A stretch of 64,000 bases of DNA. Source: Hermatobates lingyangjiaoensis. Lineage: Eukaryota; Arthropoda; Insecta; Hemiptera; Hermatobatidae. The stretch lies in assembly GCA_026182355.1 (NCBI GenBank), contig JAPFBL010000035.1, positions 1 to 64,000 of the forward strand, in the 5' to 3' direction. Below are positions 32,717-43,770 of this stretch, piece after piece. Position 1 is the stretch's first letter, and each line of letters opens with the position of its first letter. The position numbers and the translations under genes are program-made. A model generated the notes under the pieces. That model was not told the DNA's origin. It was given only the letters and a program-made list of their open reading frames with translations, and did not search any database.

Positions 32717-33564
32717 TATTTATTTACTTTCCTCACATTGCTTATGAAAAGTAAACATATCGGAAAATGTCATTAAGTAAATTTTAACAGAATCATTACA
32801 ATACTCATAAAACCATAGTGCTTATCTCCAAAGTTGCAAACTTAACATAATATACAATACGAAACTGCATAAATTACTCCATAGTTAGTTGGAAGGCTAA
32901 TATATAATTTACCACAGTTTCTAGAATGTTCAATGACTCATAAATAAGTAATGTCCTTTAGGAGGATCTGGTAAAGCACTGTATGTAGTTTGAAACATGT
33001 CTGCACATGATTAAAAAGTTTACAGTTTTCTTACTTTAAACAATAACATCTGTTTAATCTTTACAATCATTCTAATTAGAGATTGTGAAGATAAGCAATA
33101 CTGTCAACTGTTGTTCTCAATAGTCACAATTATAGACCAGATTCCCATTGGCCAGACCTTTCTACTGCGGAACTCAATCTAGGTACACAACAACCCCACC
33201 GGGCCTCGCAAGAAAAAGTCTGGAAAAAGAGTGACGTTAACCATATAAGACTAATGCGGACGACAGCCCTCCAAGCTAGAGTGCGATCACGTGGATATTA
33301 ATATGTTGCTAAAATTAGTTAACTTCTTTAATTTATTTATTAGTTTCAATACATTTACTAGTTGTAATTATAAAGTAGAGATACTAAAATAATTAGCTGT
33401 AAGATTTGGAATATTGTTCAAATGCGGAAAGAGTTCGGTGGGTGACCTAGTTGCGACCCTACGGTTGTCCCGCAGTGGGTACTACAAAACTGCATGCAGT
33501 AATAGCCCATATGACCAGCAGTGCATAATAGGCCCTTAGTCAATGATTTATTCATTAAAAATAT
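32717..33564. other. AT-rich stretch with a GC-richer patch at 33,125-33,290
   Basis: The patch (CAGATTCCCATTGGCCAGAC and following) has no open frame or motif that I recognise. Otherwise nothing seen. Confidence 0.4.
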
Positions 33565-33770
33565 TCAATTTTTTATATAAACTACAGAGTTTGTCTGTCC
33601 GTCCGTAATAGAAATAAAACTGGAAACATTTAGATACAAAGAAACAGATAAATCTTATATGACTTTTTTAGAGGGAACTAACTATGGCATTTTGATTTTG
33701 ATCAGGGTTCTTTTTTGGGATTTACCGCACATAACCAAAACGCCCGGGTAAAACCGGGTAGATCAGTTAG
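33565..33770 (+). mobile_element. small non-autonomous Helitron
   Basis: Starts TC within ATTCAATTTTTTATATAAAC and continues GTTTGTCTGTCCGTCCG. It ends GGGTAGATCAGTTAG (33756-33770) followed by T, that is CTAG with one change. The 3' end matches the 52.8-kb Helitron end (CCCGGGTAAAGTCGGGTAGATC...) on the other strand. 206 bp, no coding capacity. Confidence 0.6.
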
Positions 33771-35203
33771 TGCTATATAAATTAAAGAATTCAAACAGAA
33801 AAAATCACAACAACAAAAAATATAGTCAACCACTAATAACAGCAAAGTATTTCAGCCTATAAAGGTTACTGCAGCTATAAAATGTATATCAAAGGGAGAA
33901 AGGTTATGACATTGCATTGTTCAATTACAAAGTTAAAAAGGAAGACCAAGTCGCTGTACTGAACATTTTATCATATCGTAAGCCTTGACAAGTCAGTATT
34001 ATCAAATTCTTTTCGCAAATTCCATAACATGTTATGGGGAATAATGTTCAACTCTTAAAGAAATTCAGTCAGCATTTTCCATCTTGTAATAACCCAAAAA
34101 TTTAACTAAAATATATCCCGATTTATAGAAAGCAGAACCCAGAAGTTCATGAGACTAATATTAAAATATAAAATTAATAAAATTTTTATTACGAATACAC
34201 ATATAAAGACAATATGAAATACAAAACGTCAACTTTCTGTAAATACTGGAAAAGCGGAAAAATTTGTAGTAAATTATTAATTTAAAAATAGCAAAATTAA
34301 TAATGCTAGTAATACAAAACTTAAAATTTGGTGATTATTACATCATCATAGGGCGTTTGAAAAAAAAATAAAAGTTATTATTGTGTGAGAACAAAAACTG
34401 TGCAAAAAGAAGAATCCCTTATGAATCTAAAATAATATAAAGGGTGGATGTGTTGGATTGGAGGGAACTGCGCTGAAAGAAGCTTGTTTATAAATGCAGC
34501 TATCAGCAGTGCTACAACTCAATACAAGAGCTGACTTCGCAACATCTTGTTTAGAAACTTTGTTGCCTTAAAAACACCGGTGTTTAACCCCTTTTCTTGG
34601 GTAAGTCATTTAGATCAGTATTTATGTAAACATTGTTTATACATATTGAACTGAATTATATAAATCGTTTTTTAAACAATGTCTACTCTCTTCTCTATCT
34701 CAAATCTGTCCACGCTCTCAAAGGAGAATTGTAGCTCATTTATTATTTTCAACTTGTTTTTATCTTCAGGCTTGCCGAATTACCGCAGATATAAACTGGT
34801 CGTTAAATTTGTAGCTAGCGCCTCGTTCAAGTATCAGTATATCCAATGTTGTGTAGTCAGCTAATGATAAGAGGTGCATTCATAAGTATGGTGATGGTAA
34901 ATATATGTAAATAGATATGCATATAAAAAATATATTAAATAATTATCATGACTAAGCACTAGTTAATAGAAGGCTATATAAACCTACATTTTCAGGAATT
35001 AAATTAGTTCCAGTTGAAAATGGACGACGTCCGAAGCTGATCGAATGACCCCACCACCAACATTCGAGGTAAAACGGTTACTTCATCGCGTAATGTGAAC
35101 TCAAAATTATTAGTTTTAATTATATTTCTTTCAATACTTCTAAAGAATTTGTATCTAGTAAAATAAATATAATAATTTAATTTCTGACTTCTTCAAATCT
35201 TTA
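33771..35203. other. AT-rich stretch with a possible first exon
   Basis: Apart from the candidate promoter at 34489-34600, only a short open frame at 34679-34864 (+, 61 codons, no motif) is seen. The piece 35021-35090 (ATGGACGACGTCCGAAG, CGAGGTAAAACGG) resembles 62331-62398 near the LINE, which suggests a fragment of the same element. Confidence 0.35.
34489..34600 (+). promoter_or_regulatory. candidate core promoter and non-coding first exon
   Basis: TATAAAT at 34489-34495 is followed about 30 nt later by GCTACAACTCAATAC. An unusually GC-balanced leader then ends at TTCTTGG^GTAAGT (donor at 34601). This fits a short 5' UTR exon. No coding exon downstream can be tied to it, so the call rests on these two consensus matches only. 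Confidence 0.25.
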
Positions 35204-35507
35204 GTCTAAGACAAGGGTCTTCAACCGGTGAGTCGTGATCCCCAAGGGGGTCGCGAAAGGGTTAAACGAAGTCCGCGAAATGTTTGAAATTGTTTATTTT
35301 TAAATAGAAAATAAAGGACTAAATTAAATAAATAATTTATTTATTTAAAGCAATCATATTAAAGTTACTATTGATCTAATTCATTTTAATTTTCCCTTTT
35401 TTGTTTGATGTTAATTTTATTTTTATTCTCACTAAAGGGTCGTGAAGTGATTTTGGCGTCAAAAAAGGATCGTGATGTAAAAATGGCTGAAGATCACTGG
35501 TCTAAGA
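35204..35507. mobile_element. hAT-type MITE with perfect 8-bp target duplication
   Basis: The element 35212-35499 is flanked by GTCTAAGA (35204-35211 and 35500-35507). Its ends are CAAGGGTCTTCAACC and, on the other strand, CAGTGATCTTCAGCC: imperfect terminal inverted repeats of the hAT type (CARNG at the tip). A subterminal GTCGTGATCCC / GTCGTGAAG inverted motif repeats inside. The 288-bp AT-rich core has no coding capacity. Confidence 0.9.
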
Positions 35508-36702
35508 GACCTTAACGGAGTGCTCTGAGATCCACACAATTTATTCCTAAAACATTTGATGATACTGCATTCTTATCTTTATCTCTCTCAACAAAAGGTT
35601 AATTCGGTATTTAGAATAACACTATGATTGATAATCTTTTAGAGCATACGTATCTCTATGAGTTTCTATATTTTCCGTTGTAATAAATTTCAAACAAAAA
35701 CAAATTAGACTATACAAAAATATTTCCACTTGAAAGATAAATTCAAGCTGAATCTAGAATTCTTTGGCTCTATAGTATGAAGCGTTGTTGAAAAAAAAAA
35801 AACGCTCTGCTGCAACACAATACCTTATTAAATATGCTAATTTTGGTTTGATGAAAGAGACAAGCCGTGTTGCAAATACATTTCTTATCAATCAACTAAA
35901 CAAACCGTATGATGGTTTCCATCACAACCTTGAACCTAATGACACGTTCATATCATCTCTCTTCCCCAAATCAACTAAATTTAGTCCATTTTTCAATTAC
36001 TTTCTATAGTATTTTAATATTTCTTTTACCTCTGACATCATTGATCATTTAGCAAAGGAACGTTTTTATTTTTGTTATTCTTTTAAATATGAATCAACCG
36101 AATTATAAAAATCCTCTTTTTCTTAAACTAGCCCATGTCTGTATATATGAGAAGGTAGAATATGAAATATAAGTACAGATAATGCGTACATATTAAATAT
36201 ATTTGAATAATCAAAACTTATTCAAAAATAAATTCAAAATTATTCAATAAAAAAGAATAATTCCAAGAAAAAACACAACATGAGGTTTAATCGATTATTC
36301 TCAGTTTGGACTCTAAATTCTTCCGTTTCGAATGTACTAAATGTTATTCATTTTATGTTACGTTACATTTTATTACATAGGCTGCCACAATAAGAGGCTC
36401 CTGTGAACCGAACTTCCGTCAACAGCCACTCTAAGCTAACCGTTGGCATCCATTTCAACAACTGCCTCTCACTCAATGATTTCTTTAGATTACAGATACC
36501 ATATTTATATATTATTTATATTTTTTTATGTTATTGTAACTAATTTCTGCATTGATGTAACCCTGGAGATGTCTATAAATATAGAAAAACATTGGTTTAA
36601 GGTGTTATATTGTGTGACACTAGATCAAACCTCGACAAAGAAAAAAATGTTGAATAATATGTCATCGAGATTAGAAAACATTGATTTATATATATATATA
36701 TA
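35508..36702. other. AT-rich stretch without recognised genes
   Basis: Open frames at 35785-36009 (+, 74 codons) and 36443-36706 (+, 87 codons, one hydrophobic segment) have no recognised family. The second runs into the TA tract and Helitron end. Nothing else seen. Confidence 0.4.
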
Positions 36703-38023
36703 CTAGCAAACGTACCCGTCTTTGGCGGAGTCACAAACTCGATTATACATGGTATTCCAAAATATCATTAGAAATTATAGAATAGTAGAAAACATCATTA
36801 TTATTACAGTTTTAAGCAAATGTCTCTGTAAACACCACCGTAGCCGTATGTCTTTCAGGTTCATGAAAGTAGAAAGAGTTGGAACCTCTGACTCTTGGGC
36901 AAGCAAACTACAGTTGACCATGTGAGAAAAACTTGGTCTCACTCACTTCAATTCCTGTGGTGGGTAGAGCTTCCCCTTGGGACTTAGTTACTGTAATTGC
37001 GAAACAGACGCTGACAGGATATTGCAATCATTTAAGTGGAAATGGATAGTGGCTTGGAATCAATGCTATGAGTGGTATACACACAGACTCCCCAGTTACC
37101 ATACCCAGTATGATGTCCGCCTCTATGACGTATCTGTGCAGAGCACGAACTCAGAGTCGTGTCCCGTTGTATATTTTTGGGCACTCAAGTTTCGTAACAT
37201 GAAATTTATTACTTCTACTAAATCTCAGCATGATTGGTGCTCCTACGTTAAGTTTTTATTCAAGAGCAGCCAGTCCAGGAGCAGTCACTGAGTCAAGAAA
37301 TTCAGTTAAATAATGAACTGCTTCCTCATCACTAATCACTCTCATTACTGACATGTAAGTTCTTTCTTCGGCTTGTTTTATGGTGTAAGAACTTGTTTGT
37401 AGATTTTTCTGCCTGTTCATTAGTTCATTAGCTATTTATTCTGAATAGATAATACATTTTGATTTCTGGGAAATACCTTGTCAATAAGCTGAAATACGTA
37501 ATATATTTATGTACGCAAATGAAATTAAAATCAACTAACAATACCTACTTGCCACACCTGTATAATTTCAAAATAAACCTGTGTGTGAAGTTAGTGAAAT
37601 ACAGCTTAAACGTCCATTACTTTGCATCTAAACTGAATTTTTAATCCATTGAGAGCCTATATTTTAAGTTGGACATACACAAATCTAGTGTCAAAGTTTC
37701 AGCTCGCTATGTCTCACGGTGGCTGAGTTTACTTGTGACAAACGTTTTTACTTTAAACGCCCATAACTTCGTTCCTACGTTGAATTTCCAATAACTTTAG
37801 AGCCTATATTTTAAGCTAGACATACAGAATCTACTGTCACAGTTTCAGATTGCTATGTCTTATGGTGACTGAGTTTACTTGTGACAAAATTTTGCAGACA
37901 AACCGACAGAAATTTTTCTAAGAATGCATTCGGTTTCTCTAATGTACGAAACATAAAGAAAACTTTAAATTAGTCTATTCTAAGCAATGCACAGGCAAAA
38001 TCATTCTTTTATTTATATATATA
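36703..38023 (-). mobile_element. Helitron, same family as 1-3.3 kb
   Basis: The minus-strand 3' end is GGGTACGTTTGCTAG (CTAG at 36706-36703) followed by T inside a TA tract, which gives the canonical terminus and A^T insertion. The body matches 1172-2657 over its length (for example CTCGTGTCCCGTTG-type blocks, CTATGTCTTA.GGTG). It has a single GACAAACC unit at about 37,898 in place of the expanded array. Its 5' end merges into a TA run at about 38,010-38,023, so the TC terminus is lost. Confidence 0.75.
36720..37275 (-). pseudogene. Helitron helicase C-terminal fragment, broken
   Basis: Antisense to the 67- and 104-codon plus-strand frames here. It is homologous to the helicase tails at 1190-1770 (-) and 2720-3185 (+), with the segment equivalent to FAMT..KSQ around 36,985-37,000. 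Stops and frame changes are present, so it is non-functional. Confidence 0.6.
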
Positions 38024-38025
38024 TT

Positions 38026-38520
38026 GTAAACAGAAAAACGATCCAAAAGGACAATAAACGTTTCACAGTAAACCACAGACACAGAAAAAAGAAATAAACA
38101 CACTTGCTGTCTCTCATTTTCGGTTCAACTGTCATCAGGAGAATTGAGATAGGGACACCAAGCGCACTTGCGAAGCGACTGTTGGAGACCAACAGTGTTG
38201 TCACACGCGTACCCGGTTAAAGTCAAGTATGAAATATTAAGTAGGAATAAGCAAAGAACTAAGAAATAGAAAGTGAAAATGAACAATGAGGAGAAGAGGA
38301 AATAAATAAATAGAATAAAAAAAGGAAGTCAGTAAAGAAGGAACAATAACAAGTAAAAGAGTTTACACTTGAAGGAACGAGTAGTAACCACACTGGAGGT
38401 TATAACATTGCGCTATTTGCACTGTGTGAAGAAATCAACACACAGAGTAAAGAGAAACACACTTAGAAACTCAAATTTTTGAAAAATACGTCTCCCACTA
38501 AGTGAAGTATAAGTTGACAG
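38026..38520. mobile_element. Penelope-type terminal repeats, tandem pair (degraded)
   Basis: Two segments about 390 bp apart share AAACACACTT.CTGTCTC / GAAACACACTTAGAAACTC-type blocks with the foldback at 48.8 kb. The first also has CGCGTACCCGGTTAAAGT (38,207-38,224), matching CCGTACCCGGGCTTAAAGT at 48,963. Its left edge joins the Helitron TA run. No protein is encoded. Confidence 0.45.
38112..38142 (-). ncRNA. hammerhead-like core
   Basis: Minus strand: CTGATGA (38138-38132), ten bases, then GAAA (38121-38118). Both invariant boxes are intact, but the ten-base interval does not form a clear stem II. A relic or a diverged type. Confidence 0.35.
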
Positions 38521-41500
38521 TGTCTATTTAGTCCCGTCCTTTTCATTTAGATAGAGGTAGCTAAAGTAAGATGTCTGTCAAAGTGTAGCTCTTCTGGAAA
38601 ATATATCAAGCATATATCTCCCCACTTAGCATTCTCTCTACTTAGTTAATTCTCATAATCGATATCTCTCCTTATCCCTCTCTATTCTCTCTTCGCCTGC
38701 TTCAGTTAGACGATAGTATACGGTACCTATTGCACTCAAACTTCACCATCACTCTATACGTTCCTGCATACCTCATTCGTCATTCCTCCTTCTCCACCCT
38801 TTCTTTTCGGTCTTCTTTAGTGACAGTCTTTAGATTAAAATCCTCGCCTCTACCTCCTAATGACTTCCTCTCACTTTTCCTCTACTAGAGTCTCTAACAG
38901 TCACTTCACATGGGAGGGAAGAGCGACAGAAGGTAGAAGGAGTGAAAATGTTCACATAAATGAGAAGGAGAGATGAAGATTGATAACCACGGATGGTGTT
39001 TGGGGAGGTAGGAGATTACAGAAGAGAGGGAGCAGATTTCTATCTAACTATCTAACTCTAACACACTGGCGAGGTAAGTCTATCTGTGCCCCTGCTATAG
39101 CTCTCTATCCTTCTTCAATTCCTCCTTCCCCGTCACCTTTTTACTCTCCCACTCATGATACCAATGATCCAAAATGCATTACTTTTCCTTTCTTTTAAAT
39201 GTGGGATTAAAATTTTAAAGCAGGGATTTACCACCATGAAAAGTTTAAAACCACTACACTAGGGATATTTTTAAATGTATGCTCAGTAATATCAGCGAGG
39301 AAGCCAAAATAACTAAATGACATAAGTAAATCCTGACCAACATTCGGTACAAAATCGAAATTATTGGAGCAGCGAAATAAAATATTACATTAATTTAAGT
39401 CAAAGGAAAGTGATTTATATTTATTTTTTGTGACGAAAAAATGTGAGCATTTTTGAAAAAAACAATACATTTTTAAAGTAGTTTGGTTACAATACATAAT
39501 AAACTACATAACATAAAATAATGTTTTTTTATTCATAGCTCGTTTTTTTATCACAGTAAGAGGAAGTCACTGCAGAGAGATGAAAAGGGTGCATGCAGCT
39601 TACCGCATGGACTCTATACATAACAAATGACGGCCTCCAACAAGAAGGATCAACCAGCAACAATGCTCAACGAACAAAGGAAACGAACGGAGAGAGCAGT
39701 AGGGACCAACTAAAACATTTCACCTATAATACCTTCTTAGTAATTACTTATTACTGACTTAAGCTATAAAAACAATTAATAATAACTAAATACATTGTTA
39801 TCGATTATTTCATTACCAAAAGGAAAGTGCATGCTTAATCTAAAAATTATCAATCATTCATTGAATTAGTAGACACTAAATGTAATTATTACTTGAAGCT
39901 TAATAATTTTAACTCAAATAAGAAAACTGGAACAGTTAATAACAGAACGATAATGTTTAAGTGCAATAAGCATTATCGACAATTAAGCAAAAGATTATTT
40001 TAAAATGGTATATTCACGTTAATGCTAAGTTGCAATATTAAGTAATAGTCAGTGTTTAAAGGCCCTAAGTAAACGGTATTGATAAAGTCGAAGGTAAGTT
40101 ATTGAAAGGCAGGTATTTTCTGATGGTATTCCGCCACTGTGTTCGTTAAGAAGTTGATTCAGAAAGAAGCAGCATTATTTTTGGCCTCAAAAGGAAGGTT
40201 ATTCTTTGACAGGTAACTCAATAAGGCCAGAAAAGAAGCCCCTCTGGTGGGGAAAGTTCAATGTTACCACCTCACTCTCACTCTCTCACTCATCAAAGCA
40301 CCAAATAACTTTCCTTTACCTTCCAAAAATTTATATCAAAAAAATATACACCAACTTCAATTTAATATGTCAATAAAATTATATTTTATCCATAAGGATA
40401 AATGACTTAAATTTAAAAAAATATTTTATAAAAACCTAGGGTTTCTTTTATTTAAAACTTATAAAAATTATAAAATTATAATAACACAAAAATTAGGGTT
40501 TTCATATGATACATACGAAAAACGGTTTTCTTAACATATTTGATGGTACAGTCTGAAAATGTGTTCACTAAAATTTTTAAATTACTATTACCATAATAAG
40601 TCTTGGAATATTGGTACCAAAGTTTATTTATAGTGAACATTTTGTTTTAAAAAATAATTACAACACTATAAATTGGAAACACATTACAAGGGAAACTGAT
40701 AACAAAACAACATACAAAACATAACTGATGAAATAATTAACATAAAGTAATTTGTGGCAACACTGTGAACAAAAATTATAAAAAATCATAATTGAGAAAT
40801 TGATAAAACATAACTCACTCTAATAAGACTCTTGGTTTTAAGCTTCAAGACGTCTTTCGGAATTTTCTAGTTCATTAAGAAGAATTTGTTGCTCTCAAAT
40901 TGTTAGAAAGAAGTTGATGGAAATATTTAAAACTTTGATACAGCAACCACGTAAACTTTTATGATCTTGAGGTTCAATATATTTTCTTCAAGATATTGTA
41001 TCGTTCAAAATATTGTATTCAAGATATTATCGTTCAAAATATTGATACTGCGTGTAAAAGAAACTTATTTTACCTCCTTCTCTGATAACTGTGACGTATC
41101 AATACCATAGCTCAATAGGCTTGGGAACAGTATTGTAAAGAAGTAGTTCGTTGATACTTTTTAATTTTGAACTGTGAACCACTAGGTATAAGTTGACAGT
41201 GTCTATTCAGTTCGGTCCTTTTCATTTGGATAGGGGAGCCAAAGTAAAGTTTTAAGCATTCGGTGGTTGTAGATTGTCGGATTGGACCGCGGTTTAGTAA
41301 GACTCTAACTGCAAGTATTTACCCGCAGTTTGAAAGTTACGAGAACATTTTCTTCTATTACTCTATAAGCATTCACCATGTGTTTAACCAAACCTTTATA
41401 CTGTTTGAATGATGTGTCAGGATTTTTACTATAGTAAAGAATGGCTAATACCGTGTGAAAGGTAGAGGAGGATTACAGAAGAAGATGAAGTATTTTTTCT

Positions 41501-43519
41501 TATGGTACGTCTGCGCTGATAGGGGAATGATAAAGAAAATAGTATTCTATAGTGACTTGGTTAATACTGTGCTTGAAATAGAATTGCATGATTAGGTAGT
41601 AGGTAAATGGGAAGATTTCCTCAACTTTCAAAGCAATCCAGGATCCCATATTCTGTCAAAGGTTTGTCATCTGAAAAAAACCGTCGAACAATACTTCCTT
41701 TTATAACCAGTCAAAAAATTATCCATTCTTCTAAAAATAGTTTATTATTATATTTAATAATAATTAGTATTGTACTTCATTATAAAAAAAATATACTCAC
41801 AATTACATTTTCTAATAAAATATCACACTAAAATTATTTACACTCTCCTAATGTGAATATGCTTATGATGATACTTCAACGAAGACAGACATTTAAGAAG
41901 TGGTGTCAATTGGTGGTATTGTATCATGCAACTAGCAGTTATTTATTGTATTATACAAATCTATCGTTTAGATTAGGTTGCAGTGGTAGTTCATCAAGAG
42001 GTATACATTGACCAAACGATCGCACTTTGTGATACCACACAATAAACATTCTACATTGGCAGAACTAAATTTTGCCCAACTCAAGTGTATTTAGAGTTAG
42101 GAATCTTTAACGAGGGCCAGATATCGTACAGGCTAGGAACCAACACCTTAACGTTTTCACCGAGGACGATTTCACCGACCGATTAGAGTTGTTCACCTCC
42201 TACTAAATTAATCGAGGCCTAGAAATTGTAACGAACCCCAGATCTATCAGTCCAGAAGCACGCACTTTGCTATTGGGCTACCTCCATCCCCAACCGATCA
42301 TTTGCAGAGACACCATTTTTAAAATCGTCGAAATTATTTCATAATTAGAATTTAATTATGGATTTTAGAAAAATAAACATTACTTCACAGAATTCGTTAT
42401 GTTACGTTAAAATAGAAGTTTACTTGTTTATAGAAATAATATAAACATTTTTTTTTATTAAAGAGCTTTAAGGCCTCCCAGAGTAGAAACCGCAGCTCCA
42501 CAGGGAATTTTGTCTTTTACATAATTTTTAGTTAGGCCATATTCCGGAAACTTTTAGGCAGTTTCTTTATCAGGACACTTCATATGAGGGGAATGATTGA
42601 AGTAGTTAGAAGAGCTAAACAGGATTAATAGTTCATTAATTATTTTTTTCAAACTAACGGTACCTTCTGTTCTGAGATGGGAATAAAAATAGTTTCAAAG
42701 CATTGAATGAATTACTTAGTTTCTTCTCTGTCACTATTTATTCATGAATGGTCACCTACAAGAAGGGGAGAACTAATGATTTCACGGGATAATATTAATC
42801 TGTAGTAATCGACAGTGATTTGTTTTCTCTCCTAAAAGTTTGTATATATTTTTGCAAAAGGTCATTCCTTTATTGTTTCAAAGTTTCAGTCAGTTTGTTC
42901 TGTAATTTGTTTAGTGTCAGGCTGTCAAGCATTTCTGCTATCTAACCCTTACCCATCCTTTAACATTTATTAATATACTGAAGTATAATATATATATTAA
43001 ACCTCTTAATTAAATCTGCGCGCTGTCAATTGTGACGTGAGTTTATTTTAAAACTTTATCTTTCAATTTAATATAATTTTTCTAAATTCGCAGTTATAAA
43101 TCCGAAAATTATTTAGAAGCATAATCTTACAAATTAGAATGAATGCATACGAGTAAGTTATTGGTATCGTGATAATAGCATTTTACCGGCCATTTTAATG
43201 CTTCAAAAGAAATATTTTATATTAGATTCTTTCAGCACAAGTACAAAACTGAACACAAATATTATTATTAGGATGTACTCGTGTTACGAATACATCCTAA
43301 TAATATTTTCCTATATCCTATATTATTTTTTACTGGTATCTTGAGATGTGTAGATCCTTGTACATTTAATATATTGTAACATCCCAAATGTAGCCATTTG
43401 AAACATGTTAATAAAAATTAACCTATACAATTTTTGGTGTCGAAAAGAAAAGAAGTATATCTTTTTTTGGTAATGTTGAAGTATGAAGGAAAATACTTTA
43501 TCGTCAGTTGAAAAAATAT
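38521..43519. other. 5 kb AT-rich stretch without recognised genes
   Basis: 38,600-38,900 is pyrimidine-rich on the plus strand, like the tract before 48,650. A block AAGTTGACAGTGTCTATT...GTCCTTTTCATTT occurs twice (38,511-38,571 and 41,189-41,248), so another dispersed repeat has ends or fragments here. A 15-bp-stem hairpin lies at 43,262-43,306. Short frames at 38980-39198 and 41607-41831 are unsupported. Confidence 0.4.
43262..43306. repeat. near-perfect short hairpin
   Basis: TATTATTAGGATGTA pairs with TACATCCTAATAATA. The loop itself contains TCGT-GTT-ACGA, so the stem extends to about 20 bp with a three-base loop. It may be a miniature element, a cruciform-prone palindrome, or by chance a small-RNA precursor. 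No evidence favours one. Confidence 0.6.
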
Positions 43520-43770
43520 TATCAATTGTTCTAAAAATCTAAGGATTTTTTTTTCAGTAATTGCTTTTGTAGCCTCAAAAATAATATCAAAATTTCAAGA
43601 CTCCAGAATTAGTAGTTTAGGAGAAAAAACTTTGCCTAAAAACAGATTTTGACAAAAGAAAAAAAAGCGACTTTCCGATCATGCATAATTCCGCCTAAAC
43701 AATAGAGTTCATCTATACTAAGAGGCCCATTTTTCTGTAAAATATTAATTTGATCCATCGAAGATCCTGG
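43520..43770. repeat. dispersed repeat family R-A, copy 3 (5' part)
   Basis: Shares AAATTTCAAGACTCCAGAATTAG, GGAGAAAAAACTTTGCCTAA-type, ATCATGCATAATTC and CATCGAAGATCCTGGAC with 5995-6190, in the same order. The terminal palindrome is missing, so the copy is truncated. Confidence 0.6.

Noticed and set aside
36977..37291. 104-codon plus-strand open frame as a gene.
   Set aside because: It is antisense to the Helitron helicase tail, and the same stretch is conserved on the other strand in the copies at 1-3 kb.
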